Assembly: GCF_001761465.1 (NCBI RefSeq)
Contig: NZ_CP017479.1
Coordinates: 806,001 to 870,000, forward strand
Reading direction: 5' to 3'
Length of the DNA stretch: 64,000 nt
From: Flavobacterium gilvum
GTDB lineage: Bacteria > Bacteroidota > Bacteroidia > Flavobacteriales > Flavobacteriaceae
The translations under genes were made by a program, and so were the position numbers. Below are positions 24,634 to 33,233 of the stretch, in pieces (positions within the stretch are counted from its first letter, which is position 1; each line of letters opens with the position of its first letter). The notes below the pieces were generated by a model that ran no database searches, was not told the DNA's origin, and saw only the letters and a list, made by a program, of their open reading frames with translations.

Positions 24634-25071
24634 CCTTTTTACACATTTTTATTTGATGCTAGCTTAACAAAGCTGTAAGCCAGGAAACAACATTATTTAT
24701 GACCTCACAAATAAAATTGGTCATCAAAAGCAATAAAGTCAGAAGTGCATTCATTTTATATTTTTTAGTAAAATTACACCGTTTCTCTTAAATAAACAAT
24801 CACCAAAAACAGTGTTTTTTGAAACTCAAAAGTACTGAAAAATAATAAATTTTGGTAAGGCATCACATTGAAATTTGACAGTTATAAATGGTCTTTCAAC
24901 GATTTTATTCTTAATAAAAACTTAAAAAAACAGCATCACAATTTTTCGGGAAATCTCAATCTTGATTATCAGACTTATTTTAATTCTACTATTTTATTTT
25001 ATCACTTTCAAAAAAATGACAGCCCAACACATCTTTTCCCTTATTTTTGTAAAAGAACAAATAAAGGATAA
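24634..25071. other. Gap upstream of the metallophosphoesterase gene
   Basis: 438 bp of AT-rich DNA with no supported gene. A palindromic AAAACAGTGTTTT lies near 24809-24822. An open frame at 24868-25071 lacks an ATG and protein-like character. TATTTTTG at 25042-25049 is a -7 box 22 nt before the next ATG, without a clear -33. Confidence 0.5.
25042..25049 (+). promoter_or_regulatory. -7 box for the metallophosphoesterase gene
   Basis: TATTTTTG fits TAnnTTTG and lies 22 nt upstream of the ATG at 25072. Confidence 0.45.
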
Positions 25072-25803
25072 ATGAGAACATTAGTAATTGGTGACATACA
25101 TGGTGGTTTAAGAGCTTTACACCAAATAATGGAAAGAGCAAATGTAACTACAAAAGATAAACTGATTTTCCTGGGAGATTATGTGGATGGCTGGAGTCAA
25201 TCTCCACAAGTGATTGATTTTTTGATAGAAATGAAAAAAACTCACGATATCATTTGCATTCGCGGAAACCATGATGAATTATTAAGAGAATGGCTCGAAG
25301 ACAACAAAGAAAACTTACAATGGTACCAACATGGCGGTGAAGCAACTGTTTTGGCGTATCAAAAAGTAAATGCTGAAACCAAAAAAAAGCACGTAAAATT
25401 CTTAAAATCTCTACAGGATTATTACATCGATGATCAAAACAGAATGTTCATACACGCAGGTTTCACCAATATGAACGGGGTTAATTTTGAATATTTCAGT
25501 AAGATGTTTTACTGGGATCGATCTCTTTGGGAAACGGCTCTGGCATTGGACCCAAAATTAAAACCAGATCATCTTCACTACCCAAAACGACTTACTCTGT
25601 ATAGCGAAATTTACATCGGGCACACTCCGGTTTCACGCATACAAAAAACCGTTCCTGTTCAAAAAGCAAATGTTTGGAACATAGACACCAGTGCGGCCTT
25701 CAAGGGACCATTAACAATTATGGATGTGGATACCAAAGAATTTTGGCAAAGCGAACCCCTCCCAACTTTATATCCATATGAAAAAGGTAGAAATAAAATC
25801 TAA
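25072..25803 (+). CDS. Calcineurin-like metallophosphoesterase
   Basis: 243 residues with the full PPP-type metal-binding motif set: GDIHGG (7-12), GDYVDGW (about 36-42), GNHDE (about 65-69), and later His in FIHAGF and IGHTPV. Such enzymes are bacterial serine/threonine protein phosphatases or diadenosine tetraphosphatase-like hydrolases; the substrate cannot be told from sequence. No signal peptide, so cytoplasmic. The next gene starts 38 bp downstream but has its own -7 box. Confidence 0.92.
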   Translation: MRTLVIGDIHGGLRALHQIMERANVTTKDKLIFLGDYVDGWSQSPQVIDFLIEMKKTHDIICIRGNHDELLREWLEDNKENLQWYQHGGEATVLAYQKVNAETKKKHVKFLKSLQDYYIDDQNRMFIHAGFTNMNGVNFEYFSKMFYWDRSLWETALALDPKLKPDHLHYPKRLTLYSEIYIGHTPVSRIQKTVPVQKANVWNIDTSAAFKGPLTIMDVDTKEFWQSEPLPTLYPYEKGRNKI

Positions 25804-25807
25804 AGCT

Positions 25808-25815
25808 TATATTTG
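25808..25815 (+). promoter_or_regulatory. -7 box for the outer-membrane protein gene
   Basis: TATATTTG followed by CA, 26 nt before the ATG at 25842; no -33 TTTG at the right distance. Confidence 0.5.
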
Positions 25816-25841
25816 CAAAAATTTTATTACCTATTTTATTT

Positions 25842-26339
25842 ATGAAAAAAATTATTACAGTATTATTTTTGTTTACCATTGGTTTAACAAATGCACAACA
25901 AGCATTTAAAGGAAAAGGGGATGCCAAATTTAATGTTGGGGCAAACTTTCAAGACGGAGGTACCGGCATTCAAGTATCATCAGATTTCGGAATTGGTGAA
26001 AATTTATCTTATGGATTCGTTGCTTCTTATTTATTGGGAGTTAACGAAATTGCTGGAGTTTCTCCTGAATTTCACGATCGCTTTGATGCCAAATTTAGAG
26101 TAAACGCCAATTTAGGAAGCGTGATTAACTTAGACCCAAAACTGGATATCTATCCAGGTTTAAATTTAGGTTTAAAAAACTTTGGAGGACACGTTGGTCT
26201 TCGTTATATGTTTACCGAAGGTTTTGGACTTTTTAGTGAAGCGGGCTTTCCTATTGCAAAGTACGAACAAAACACAACTGGTTTTGACCACTTGAATAAT
26301 CAATTTACTTTCAATATCGGTGCTACTTTCAATATGTAA
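25842..26339 (+). CDS. Small outer-membrane beta-barrel-like protein (DUF6646-like)
   Basis: 165 residues with a signal peptide (1-18, cut near TNAQQ) and alternating hydrophobic beta strands rich in Gly and aromatic residues, ending in FNIGATFNM with a C-terminal strand typical of outer-membrane barrels. It resembles the uncharacterised flavobacterial DUF6646 family. Function unknown. It has its own -7 box and a strong terminator. Confidence 0.8.
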   Translation: MKKIITVLFLFTIGLTNAQQAFKGKGDAKFNVGANFQDGGTGIQVSSDFGIGENLSYGFVASYLLGVNEIAGVSPEFHDRFDAKFRVNANLGSVINLDPKLDIYPGLNLGLKNFGGHVGLRYMFTEGFGLFSEAGFPIAKYEQNTTGFDHLNNQFTFNIGATFNM

Positions 26340-26358
26340 ATCGAATTGAATCAAAATG

Positions 26359-26394
26359 AAAAAGCGTCTCGTTCATGAAAACAAGACGCTTTTT
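26359..26394 (+). terminator. Terminator after the outer-membrane protein gene
   Basis: AAAAAGCGTCT (26359-26369) pairs with AGACGCTTTTT (26384-26394) and is followed by GTTTTG. Confidence 0.85.
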
Positions 26395-26424
26395 GTTTTG
26401 AATTAAATCTAGATTACTCTTAGA

Positions 26425-26518
26425 ACACAGATGACACAGATTGAACTGATTATCGCAGATTTTATTCTAAAACAATCTAAAAATCCGTATGAATCTGTTC
26501 AATCTGTGTCATCTGTGT
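26425..26518. repeat. Inverted repeat between convergent genes
   Basis: 26425-26451 and 26492-26518 are reverse complements with one mismatch over 27 bp; arms built from ACACAGATGACACAGATT. Same word family as the dispersed copies at 28202-28235 and 58510-58543. It lies between the convergent outer-membrane and ALDH genes. Confidence 0.75.
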
Positions 26519-26546
26519 GCCATTGCACAATTTGGGTTAAAATTAA

Positions 26547-28100
26547 CTACAAATCAAATTTTATTCCTTGTGCCAATGGCAAACTCGTAGTATAGTTTAT
26601 AGTGTTTGTTTGACGGCGCATATAGATTTTCCAAGCATCCGAGCCAGATTCCCTTCCGCCTCCGGTTTCTTTTTCTCCGCCAAAAGCGCCACCTATTTCA
26701 GCTCCGGAAGTTCCGATATTCACATTGGCAATTCCGCAATCTGAACCAACTGCAGACAAGAAACGTTCTGCTTCACGTAAATTATTGGTCATAATTGCCG
26801 AGGACAATCCCTGAGCCACACCATTTTGAAGTTCAATCGCATCCTCCACTGTGCCCGAATATTTGATTAAATATAAAACAGGCGCAAAAGTTTCATGCTG
26901 TACAATTTCGAATGAATTTTGGGCTTCGGCAATAGCGGGTTTTACGTAGCAGCCACTTTCGTATCCTGCCCCGGAAAGTACACCGCCTTCCACAAGGATT
27001 TTTCCACCCTCGGAAACCACTTTGGTTAAAGCCTTTTCATACAACTCAACCGCTTGTTTATCGATTAATGGACCGACATGGTTTTTTTCGTCCAATGGAT
27101 TTCCAATTCTCAGTTGGCCATAAGCCGAAATCAAGGCATCTTTTACCGTATCATAAATACTATCGTGAATAATCAAGCGACGTGTCGAAGTACAACGTTG
27201 CCCTGCGGTTCCCACTGCCCCAAAAACAGCCCCGATAACGGTCATTTTGATATCGGCATCTGGAGTTACGATAATGGCATTGTTACCTCCTAATTCTAAT
27301 AATGATTTTCCTAAGCGACCTGCTACTGTTTGAGCCACAATTTTTCCCATACGAGTAGAACCCGTAGCAGAAATTAATGGTACACGTTTATCATTTGTCA
27401 ACAATTCTCCTATTTCATAATCTCCGTTTATTAAACAGGAAATCCCTTCTGGAAGATTATTTTCCTTGATTACTTCGGCAATAATATTTTGACAGGCAAT
27501 CCCGCACAAAGGTGTTTTTTCGGATGGTTTCCAAACACATACATCACCGCAAATCCATGCCAATGCCGTATTCCAAGACCAAACTGCAACCGGAAAATTA
27601 AATGCAGAAATAATTCCGACAATTCCCAGCGGATGATATTGCTCATACATTCGGTGCCCCGGGCGCTCCGAGTGCATAGTCAATCCATGCAACTGTCGCG
27701 ATAGTCCAACTGCAAAATCGCAGATATCAATCATTTCCTGCACTTCGCCGTAACCTTCCTGCAAAGATTTCCCCATTTCATAGGAAACCAATTTACCCAA
27801 AGCCTCTTTGTTTTTTCGTAATTTATCACCAAACTGGCGTACAATTTCACCTCGTTGTGGTGCTGGCATCAATCGAAATGTTTTGAAAGCTTCGGCAGCG
27901 GTTTGTATTACTTTTTCGTAATCTGCCCCAGTACTCATTTTTACAGAAGCAATTAATTGACCATCTACCGGAGAAAAACTTTCCAAGATTGCTCCGTTTG
28001 AAAAACAATCAAGTCCTGTCGAAGTTCCTTCGTTTAAGGTTTTAATGCCTAATTGTGATAATGCCTCTTTAATACCAAATTGATTAGTCATTGTTGTCAT
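26547..28100 (-). CDS. ALDH7-family aldehyde dehydrogenase
   Basis: 517 residues from the ATG at 28098-28100, the usual ALDH7/antiquitin length; longer in-frame starts add a 30-residue tail unlike the family. The catalytic Cys is in GTAGQRCTSTRRL, the general-base Glu in LELGGNNAI, and the NAD-binding SATGSTRMG is present. ALDH7 enzymes oxidise alpha-aminoadipate semialdehyde / piperideine-6-carboxylate in lysine breakdown; that substrate is inferred. Cytoplasmic, monocistronic. Confidence 0.9.
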   Translation of the reverse strand: MTTMTNQFGIKEALSQLGIKTLNEGTSTGLDCFSNGAILESFSPVDGQLIASVKMSTGADYEKVIQTAAEAFKTFRLMPAPQRGEIVRQFGDKLRKNKEALGKLVSYEMGKSLQEGYGEVQEMIDICDFAVGLSRQLHGLTMHSERPGHRMYEQYHPLGIVGIISAFNFPVAVWSWNTALAWICGDVCVWKPSEKTPLCGIACQNIIAEVIKENNLPEGISCLINGDYEIGELLTNDKRVPLISATGSTRMGKIVAQTVAGRLGKSLLELGGNNAIIVTPDADIKMTVIGAVFGAVGTAGQRCTSTRRLIIHDSIYDTVKDALISAYGQLRIGNPLDEKNHVGPLIDKQAVELYEKALTKVVSEGGKILVEGGVLSGAGYESGCYVKPAIAEAQNSFEIVQHETFAPVLYLIKYSGTVEDAIELQNGVAQGLSSAIMTNNLREAERFLSAVGSDCGIANVNIGTSGAEIGGAFGGEKETGGGRESGSDAWKIYMRRQTNTINYTTSLPLAQGIKFDL

Positions 28101-28201
28101 TGTAACTTTATTGATTGAAATTGTTGTATTATTCTGTAAAGGTATTCTTTTAAGATGACTTTTTATTTTAAAAAAGAAATTAGGATTCATCCATCATTCC
28201 G

Positions 28202-28235
28202 AAATAGGCCACGGATTACACAGATTAAACGGATT
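28202..28235. repeat. 34-bp dispersed repeat, copy 1
   Basis: Begins AAATAGGCCACGGATTACAC and matches the reverse complement of 58510-58543 with two mismatches over 34 bp. Both copies lie in gaps between divergent genes. Confidence 0.8.
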
Positions 28236-28347
28236 CACACAGATTTTTATTAAAATTCGATGGCTTGTTTTCGATTTTTACAAAAAATGACTTTCATTAA
28301 AAAAGAAGAAAGTACTTTTATATCGTTAAAAATATACACTTCAGAAT

Positions 28348-29298
28348 ATGACACTTTTTAATAGAAACCTCATTTTTTTCTTTTTGATATCCTTACAACT
28401 TTTTGCTCAAAAAGCGGCTTTCGATGTAGTCCCTTTAGGCGTAAAAGGAGGTGTTGACGAAAAAAATCTTTCGGCCTATTTGGTTGCTCCAATAAATACC
28501 AACGATTATATCTGTCTCGATGCAGGAACCATTAATGCAGGGATCGAAAAAGCCATTGCGAATAAAACTTTCCGTGTTTCAACCAGCGAAGTTTTAAAAA
28601 AATATATCAAAGGGTATTGCATTTCACACGCTCATCTTGACCATGTTTCTGGTTTAATCATTAACTCACCAGCCGATTCTTCCAAGACGGTTTATGCCAC
28701 CAAAAAATGCTTGGAAATGATGGAAAACCATTATTTTAACGGGGAAACTTGGGCTAATTTTGGTGATGAAGGCCCGGGATTTCAACTGAAAAAATACCAT
28801 TTCCAAACTCTTTCTTTTGGGGAAGAAACCAAAATTGAAAATACGACAATGACGGTAAAAGCTTTTCCGCTAAGCCATGTAAATCCTTTTGAAAGTACCG
28901 CTTTTTTAATCCAAAATGGCAATGATGCGATTTTGTATTTGGGTGATACTGGTCCAGATTCTGTGGAAAAAAGTAATAATTTAAGCGAATTATGGAAAGC
29001 TGTTGCTCCTTTGCTTCAGCAAAAAAAATTACGAGGTATTTTCATTGAAGTTTCTTTTCCTAATGAACAACCGGACACTGTATTATTTGGACATTTAACT
29101 CCCAATCATTTGATGACAGAACTACACAAATTGGAAGATTTGGCAGGAAAAGGAACTTTGAAAAAATTCAAAATTATCATTACCCACCTGAAACCACCAA
29201 GCCAAAAAATTGCAAAAATTAAAGAGCAATTGAAAAAAGGAAATGATTTGGAAGTGCAACTTATTTTTCCGGAACAGGGGAAACGTTTTGGATTGTGA
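28348..29298 (+). CDS. Class II cyclic-nucleotide phosphodiesterase (MBL fold)
   Basis: 316 residues with a signal peptide (1-20), so probably periplasmic. The class II PDE (yeast PDE1 / Vibrio CpdP) features are clear: the zinc motif SHAHLDHVSG (about 93-102), FPLSHVNPFESTAFLI, LYLGDTGPDSVEKS and a late GHLTPNHLMTEL and IITHLKP. Family members hydrolyse 3',5'-cAMP or cGMP. The periplasmic location is odd for an intracellular messenger and suggests scavenging of external cyclic nucleotides. Convergent with the next gene across an inverted repeat. Confidence 0.87.
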   Translation: MTLFNRNLIFFFLISLQLFAQKAAFDVVPLGVKGGVDEKNLSAYLVAPINTNDYICLDAGTINAGIEKAIANKTFRVSTSEVLKKYIKGYCISHAHLDHVSGLIINSPADSSKTVYATKKCLEMMENHYFNGETWANFGDEGPGFQLKKYHFQTLSFGEETKIENTTMTVKAFPLSHVNPFESTAFLIQNGNDAILYLGDTGPDSVEKSNNLSELWKAVAPLLQQKKLRGIFIEVSFPNEQPDTVLFGHLTPNHLMTELHKLEDLAGKGTLKKFKIIITHLKPPSQKIAKIKEQLKKGNDLEVQLIFPEQGKRFGL

Positions 29299-29302
29299 AG
29301 AA

Positions 29303-29379
29303 TTTAACCGAAAGGTTCACAAAGAATTACGCAAAGCTTAGCGAACTTTGCGTAATTCTTTGTGAACCTTGCGGTTAAA
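29303..29379. repeat. Long inverted repeat between convergent genes
   Basis: 29303-29336 and 29346-29379 are reverse complements with one mismatch over 34 bp (words TTAACCG, AAGGTTCACAAAGAATTACG), loop of 9 nt. It occupies nearly the whole spacer and can form a very stable hairpin on both strands, so it likely ends transcription of both genes. Same family as 56659-56811. Confidence 0.8.
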
Positions 29380-29386
29380 AAATACA

Positions 29387-30505
29387 TCATTTTTTCTCCC
29401 GAATTAAATAAATATAAACCGGAAAATGGTCGCTGAAACCAACTTCGGTAAGCGAATGTCGTAACGGATAACCTTTATACTTTCCGCTTTTTTGAATTAA
29501 AAAAGGTTTGTTGTAAATACCTGCTTTCCAATATTGATAAGAGCTGTAATCCTTTTGCAATAGCGATTGAGAAACCATCACCTGATCAAAAATATCCCAT
29601 GAATCGCGAAAAGCGATTGTCCCGAGTCCTTTGTTAGCCATTTCTTCGAATGGGTTGTAAATTCCAAATTCGCCAACATCTTGTATTTTCCCTTTCGCGC
29701 CAAGCGCTTTTTTGACACTATTATTGAATGGGCTGTCGTTTAAATCTCCCATCGTAATCACTTTGGCATTAGGATTTATGCGTTGTAGCGAATCGATAAT
29801 TTTTCGGTTCAAAGCTCCGGCGGCTTCGCGATATGGACTTGATTTCTTTTCGCCACCCGACCGAGAAGGCCAGTGATTAACAATAATATGAATTTCTTCG
29901 CCATTCAGAAAACCGGTTACCAGCAATTGATCTCTGGTGTAAATCCGATGGTTTTTGGAATTAACTTGGATTACATCTCCAGTCTCAACATCTTCCGAAG
30001 TTTCTGTTTGAGATTTTTCTTCAATTACAGCCGCTTCTTTATAAACATACAACGGAATATTAATATAACTCGTGGGCTGAAATTGCTTTTTTTGATACAA
30101 TAAAGCCACGTCAATTCCTCTTTTGTCGGGAGAATCAAAATGAATAATCCCATATTCTTTGTCAACCAACTTGGGCTGTTTGATTAAATCTTCGAGAACG
30201 CCTTGATTTTCGATTTCGGCACCGCCTATTAAAGTTGGAGAATTTGGATTCTCGCCCGTACCGATTTCGGACAGAACCCGTGCGAGGTTTTCTAGTTTCT
30301 GACGGTATTTTTTGGTGTTCCAATGCTGGGCTCCATTTGGTATCCAATCCTCATCATTGGTAATTGGGTCATTAATGGTATCAAAACAATTTTCGAAATT
30401 ATAAAATGCTACAGTGTGAATCGAAAAGGCTTTGGTTTGTGCATTGCCTTTTGACATAAAAAGAAATAAAATCAGGAAAAAACAGGTGTTTTTTGTAATC
30501 ATCAT
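29387..30505 (-). CDS. Secreted endonuclease/exonuclease/phosphatase (EEP) family protein
   Basis: 372 residues; two adjacent ATG codons at the start, the first used. Signal peptide (about 1-23, ends GNAQ). EEP fold motifs: AFYNFENCFDT with metal-binding Asn, GGAEIENQGVL with Glu (about 93-103), NHWPSRSGG, ITMGDLNDSP, FSDHFPVYIYL with the final Asp-His pair. It could be a secreted nuclease or phosphodiesterase; substrate unknown. Next to a cyclic-nucleotide phosphodiesterase, which fits nutrient scavenging. Confidence 0.85.
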   Translation of the reverse strand: MMITKNTCFFLILFLFMSKGNAQTKAFSIHTVAFYNFENCFDTINDPITNDEDWIPNGAQHWNTKKYRQKLENLARVLSEIGTGENPNSPTLIGGAEIENQGVLEDLIKQPKLVDKEYGIIHFDSPDKRGIDVALLYQKKQFQPTSYINIPLYVYKEAAVIEEKSQTETSEDVETGDVIQVNSKNHRIYTRDQLLVTGFLNGEEIHIIVNHWPSRSGGEKKSSPYREAAGALNRKIIDSLQRINPNAKVITMGDLNDSPFNNSVKKALGAKGKIQDVGEFGIYNPFEEMANKGLGTIAFRDSWDIFDQVMVSQSLLQKDYSSYQYWKAGIYNKPFLIQKSGKYKGYPLRHSLTEVGFSDHFPVYIYLIREKK

Positions 30506-30548
30506 TTAAAAAAAAAAGAGTTTTAAATACGTTAGGTGAATTTTTTTA

Positions 30549-30692
30549 AACACATAGAAACATAGAATTTATAGTTTTTTAAAAGAGCTCATTAACCGTT
30601 TCACTTCTCACATAGCAATATCTATGTGAAAAATAGTGCTATTTCTATTCATCTTTACGGGTTAAAAATAAAATCTATGTATCTATGTGGTT
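30549..30692. repeat. Inverted repeat in the gap before the LD-carboxypeptidase gene
   Basis: AACACATAGAAACATAGAAT (30549-) mirrors ATCTATGTATCTATGTGGTT (30673-30692), and a smaller TCACATAG / CTATGTGA pair lies between. The remainder of this 324-bp gap holds the promoter at 30761-30790. Confidence 0.6.
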
Positions 30693-30760
30693 CATTTATT
30701 TAGCAGAATTTCACCCAACTGTTTTTTTTATTTGTAAATATAGTAATTTGATTACAATTA

Positions 30761-30790
30761 TTTGTGATACTCAAGAAATGCCTATCTTTG
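30761..30790 (+). promoter_or_regulatory. Promoter of the LD-carboxypeptidase gene
   Basis: TTTG (30761-30764), an 18-nt spacer and TATCTTTG (30783-30790), 39 nt before the ATG. Confidence 0.6.
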
Positions 30791-30829
30791 CTTCTAACCC
30801 TAATAACCATTATTTTCAAAAAATAAAGC

Positions 30830-31831
30830 ATGAATACCAACCCATTTTCTTTTATCCAAAAACAAGGTATTTTATGTCTAATGCTATTGCTTATTTTTAT
30901 TTTACAATCTATGAACAGTTCAGCTCAAACTAAAATGATCACACCACCCTATTTACAAAAAGGAGATACCATTGCTATTGTGGCAACCGCCCGAAAAAAC
31001 GTTGATAACAACCTGAAACCCACTATCGATTTATTGCATTCCTGGGGTTTAGAAGTCGTTATAGGGAACACCATCGGATTAGACCTAAATCAATTGGCAG
31101 GAACAGATGAACAGCGCGCCGCCGATTTTCAGCATCAAATGGATAATCCAAACATCAAAGCAATATGGTGTGCACGTGGTGGTTACGGTACGGTACGAAT
31201 GATTGATTTATTGGATTTTACCAAATTCAGACAGCACCCAAAATGGATTGTAGGTTTTAGCGATGTTACGGTTTTGCACAATCATTTGAACACAATGGGT
31301 TACAAATCGATTCACGGAACGATGCCTATCAGTGTTGAAAGAACCGCTCCTGAATCGATAGAAACTTTAAAATCAGCTTTATTTGGTCAAAAATTATCCT
31401 ATCAAATCGATCCGTTCCCAATGAATCGTTTCGGAAAAGCGACAGGAGAATTAGTTGGAGGAAACCTTTCTATCTTATACAGTTTACTGGGATCAAAATC
31501 GGCTATTGATTGTACCGATAAAATCTTGTTCATCGAAGATTTAGACGAATATCTGTACCATATTGACCGAATGATGATGAATCTAAAACGCAATGGTTGT
31601 CTGGAAAGCATCAAAGGAATTATCGTGGGCGGAATGACAAAAATGAAAGATAATGATATTCCTTGGGGAAAAGACGCCAATGAAATTGTTCAGGACGTAA
31701 CCCAAAAATACAATATTCCGATACTTTATAATTTTCCGGCAGGACACGTTCACGACAACAGAGCCCTGATTATGGGGAATATTGTCACTATGAATGTGAA
31801 TGAGAATTGTAATACGGTGGTTTTTGAATGA
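30830..31831 (+). CDS. S66 LD-carboxypeptidase
   Basis: 333 residues with a hydrophobic signal segment (about 13-34), so exported or membrane-anchored. S66 family: catalytic Ser in VGFSDVTVL (about 140-148), Glu in LFIEDLDEYLYHIDRM and His in AGHVHDN near 305. These enzymes remove the terminal D-Ala from the murein tetrapeptide (LdcA) during cell-wall recycling. E. coli LdcA is cytoplasmic; here the leader argues for periplasmic action. Confidence 0.9.
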   Translation: MNTNPFSFIQKQGILCLMLLLIFILQSMNSSAQTKMITPPYLQKGDTIAIVATARKNVDNNLKPTIDLLHSWGLEVVIGNTIGLDLNQLAGTDEQRAADFQHQMDNPNIKAIWCARGGYGTVRMIDLLDFTKFRQHPKWIVGFSDVTVLHNHLNTMGYKSIHGTMPISVERTAPESIETLKSALFGQKLSYQIDPFPMNRFGKATGELVGGNLSILYSLLGSKSAIDCTDKILFIEDLDEYLYHIDRMMMNLKRNGCLESIKGIIVGGMTKMKDNDIPWGKDANEIVQDVTQKYNIPILYNFPAGHVHDNRALIMGNIVTMNVNENCNTVVFE

Positions 31832-31837
31832 TGAATT

Positions 31838-31942
31838 TTGATTAACGATTCTTGATTTCAGATTTGTTGCAACGGAAATTTGGAATTAATTCTTTTATTT
31901 TCTACTTCTAAAATCTAAAATCTTCACTCTAAAATCTAAAAT
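31838..31942. repeat. Repeat words between the LD-carboxypeptidase and yraN genes
   Basis: GATTAACGATTCTTGATTTC (31840 onward) and its continuation match, in reverse complement, the arm at 20074-20105 almost base for base over 30 nt. On the right, TCTAAAATCTAAAATCTTCA mirrors it loosely. A cargo-free member of the family that brackets the S23 gene at 19633. Confidence 0.55.
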
Positions 31943-31945
31943 TTT

Positions 31946-32305
31946 ATGGCCGAACACAACGAACTGGGAAAACTAGGAGAAGAATTAGCTGTAGAATTTC
32001 TTCAGAAAGAAGGCTATAAAATCCTTGATACTAACTGGACTTTTCAAAAAGCAGAAATAGATATTATTGCCCAAAAAGAAAACACACTTGCCATTGTAGA
32101 AGTGAAAACGCGTTCGTCAATTGATTTTGGTTTACCACAGGATTTTGTGAAACCAAAAAAAATTCAACTTTTGGTAAAAGCAGTAGATGCCTACGTAAAC
32201 CATAAAAATTTGGATCTTGATGTCCGCTTTGATATCGTTGCTATCCACAAGGAAAGTAAATCATTTGTAATAGAACACCTTATAAATGCTTTTTTTCATT
32301 TTTAA
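31946..32305 (+). CDS. YraN/UPF0102 family protein
   Basis: 119 residues. PD-(D/E)xK-like core with GEELAVEFLQKEGYKILDTNW (about 10-30), AEIDIIAQKENTLAIVEVKTR (about 37-57) holding the Asp, Glu and Lys expected of a nuclease-type site. YraN proteins are widely conserved and of unresolved function, possibly linked to DNA uptake or repair. Cytoplasmic. Confidence 0.92.
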   Translation: MAEHNELGKLGEELAVEFLQKEGYKILDTNWTFQKAEIDIIAQKENTLAIVEVKTRSSIDFGLPQDFVKPKKIQLLVKAVDAYVNHKNLDLDVRFDIVAIHKESKSFVIEHLINAFFHF

Positions 32306-32325
32306 AGAAATTTAACAATGTTATA

Positions 32326-32357
32326 TTTGTAACAAATTGTTTTTTTGACTATATTTG
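32326..32357 (+). promoter_or_regulatory. Promoter of the ACT-like gene
   Basis: TTTG (32326-32329), a 20-nt spacer and TATATTTG (32350-32357). The in-frame TTG at 32345 lies inside this promoter, so translation must start later, at the ATG 32426. Confidence 0.6.
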
Positions 32358-32425
32358 CATCGGTTTTTAACTCAAAAGCCAATTATCTAACAAAATATAC
32401 AACTGAAAAACTACCACATTTAACT

Positions 32426-33082
32426 ATGAAAACTGTATCATCGATAGTAGAAAACTACATCAAAACAAAGCCTTTTTTATTGAATGCATTATCACTGGGT
32501 ATCATCAACTTAACATCTTTGTCCAGAAATATCATGACCGAACTGGAAAGTGAATTTGGAAAAGAAGTAAAACAGGGAGCAGTGGTAATGGCCTTGAAAC
32601 GTTTGACCGAAGAACTTGATTTTCGTTTAAACCATAAAATCAATAAAGTAATCAAAAACATTGGCGAAATCACTGTACGTTCTGCTTTGACTGATTATAC
32701 TTTTGCAGTATCAGAAACTGTATTGAACAAACAAGCCGACTTGATTACCGATATTAATTCATTACCAGATATTTTTTATACCTCATCCAAAGGAGTAAAT
32801 GAAACCAATATCGTAGTAAGCAACAGTGTAAACCATTTGGTTGAAAAACATTTTGCTTCTGAAAAACTGATTCAAAAACTGGAAAATTTGGCTTCAATTA
32901 CTGTTAAATTGCCAAAAGAAAACATTGTCGTTCCAGGAATTTATTATTTCATTTTCCAACGTTTGGCGTGGGAAGGTATCATTATCAATGAGGTAATTTC
33001 TACATCTAATGAATTTACAATCATGGTTAGCGAAAATGAAGTAGACGTTGCTTTCAAAGTGATTAAAGATTTGAAAAACTAG
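32426..33082 (+). CDS. ACT-like domain protein
   Basis: 218 residues starting MKTVSSIVENYIKTKPFLLN. The N-terminal half is helical (LSLGIINLTSLSRNIMTELE, LNHKINKVIKNIGEITVR). The C-terminal part (about 130-218: LASITVKLPKENIVVPGIYYFIFQRLAWEGIIINEVISTSNEFTIMVSENEVDVAFKVIKDL) has the beta-alpha-beta order of an aspartokinase-type ACT domain. It has no kinase domain, so it is at most a regulatory protein despite database names such as aspartate kinase. Ligand unknown. Confidence 0.75.
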   Translation: MKTVSSIVENYIKTKPFLLNALSLGIINLTSLSRNIMTELESEFGKEVKQGAVVMALKRLTEELDFRLNHKINKVIKNIGEITVRSALTDYTFAVSETVLNKQADLITDINSLPDIFYTSSKGVNETNIVVSNSVNHLVEKHFASEKLIQKLENLASITVKLPKENIVVPGIYYFIFQRLAWEGIIINEVISTSNEFTIMVSENEVDVAFKVIKDLKN

Positions 33083-33108
33083 GAGTAAATAAAATATATT
33101 AATGAAGT

Positions 33109-33136
33109 AAAGGCGAAACCGAAAAGTTTCGCCTTT
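33109..33136 (+). terminator. Terminator after the ACT-like gene
   Basis: AAAGGCGAAAC pairs with GTTTCGCCTTT across a 6-nt loop, followed by TTATTTAT. Confidence 0.85.
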
Positions 33137-33233
33137 TTATTTATAATTTTTTGGTAACTCAAAAAAAATGAGGCAATTGTATAATTTTTTTCACTAAATT
33201 TATGAGGCTAATTTTTTATTAAAATTTACTACT

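Noticed and set aside
24868..25071. 67-codon open frame directly upstream of the metallophosphoesterase
   Set aside because: It starts with TTG, overlaps the -7 box of the next gene, and its translation has no protein-like pattern.
29303..29379. Possible CRISPR-like repeat
   Set aside because: There are only two mirrored arms, no direct repeats with regular spacers and no cas genes.
32345..32425. TTG start for the ACT-like protein
   Set aside because: The added 27 codons cover the TATATTTG promoter box and look non-coding; the ATG at 32426 is preferred.
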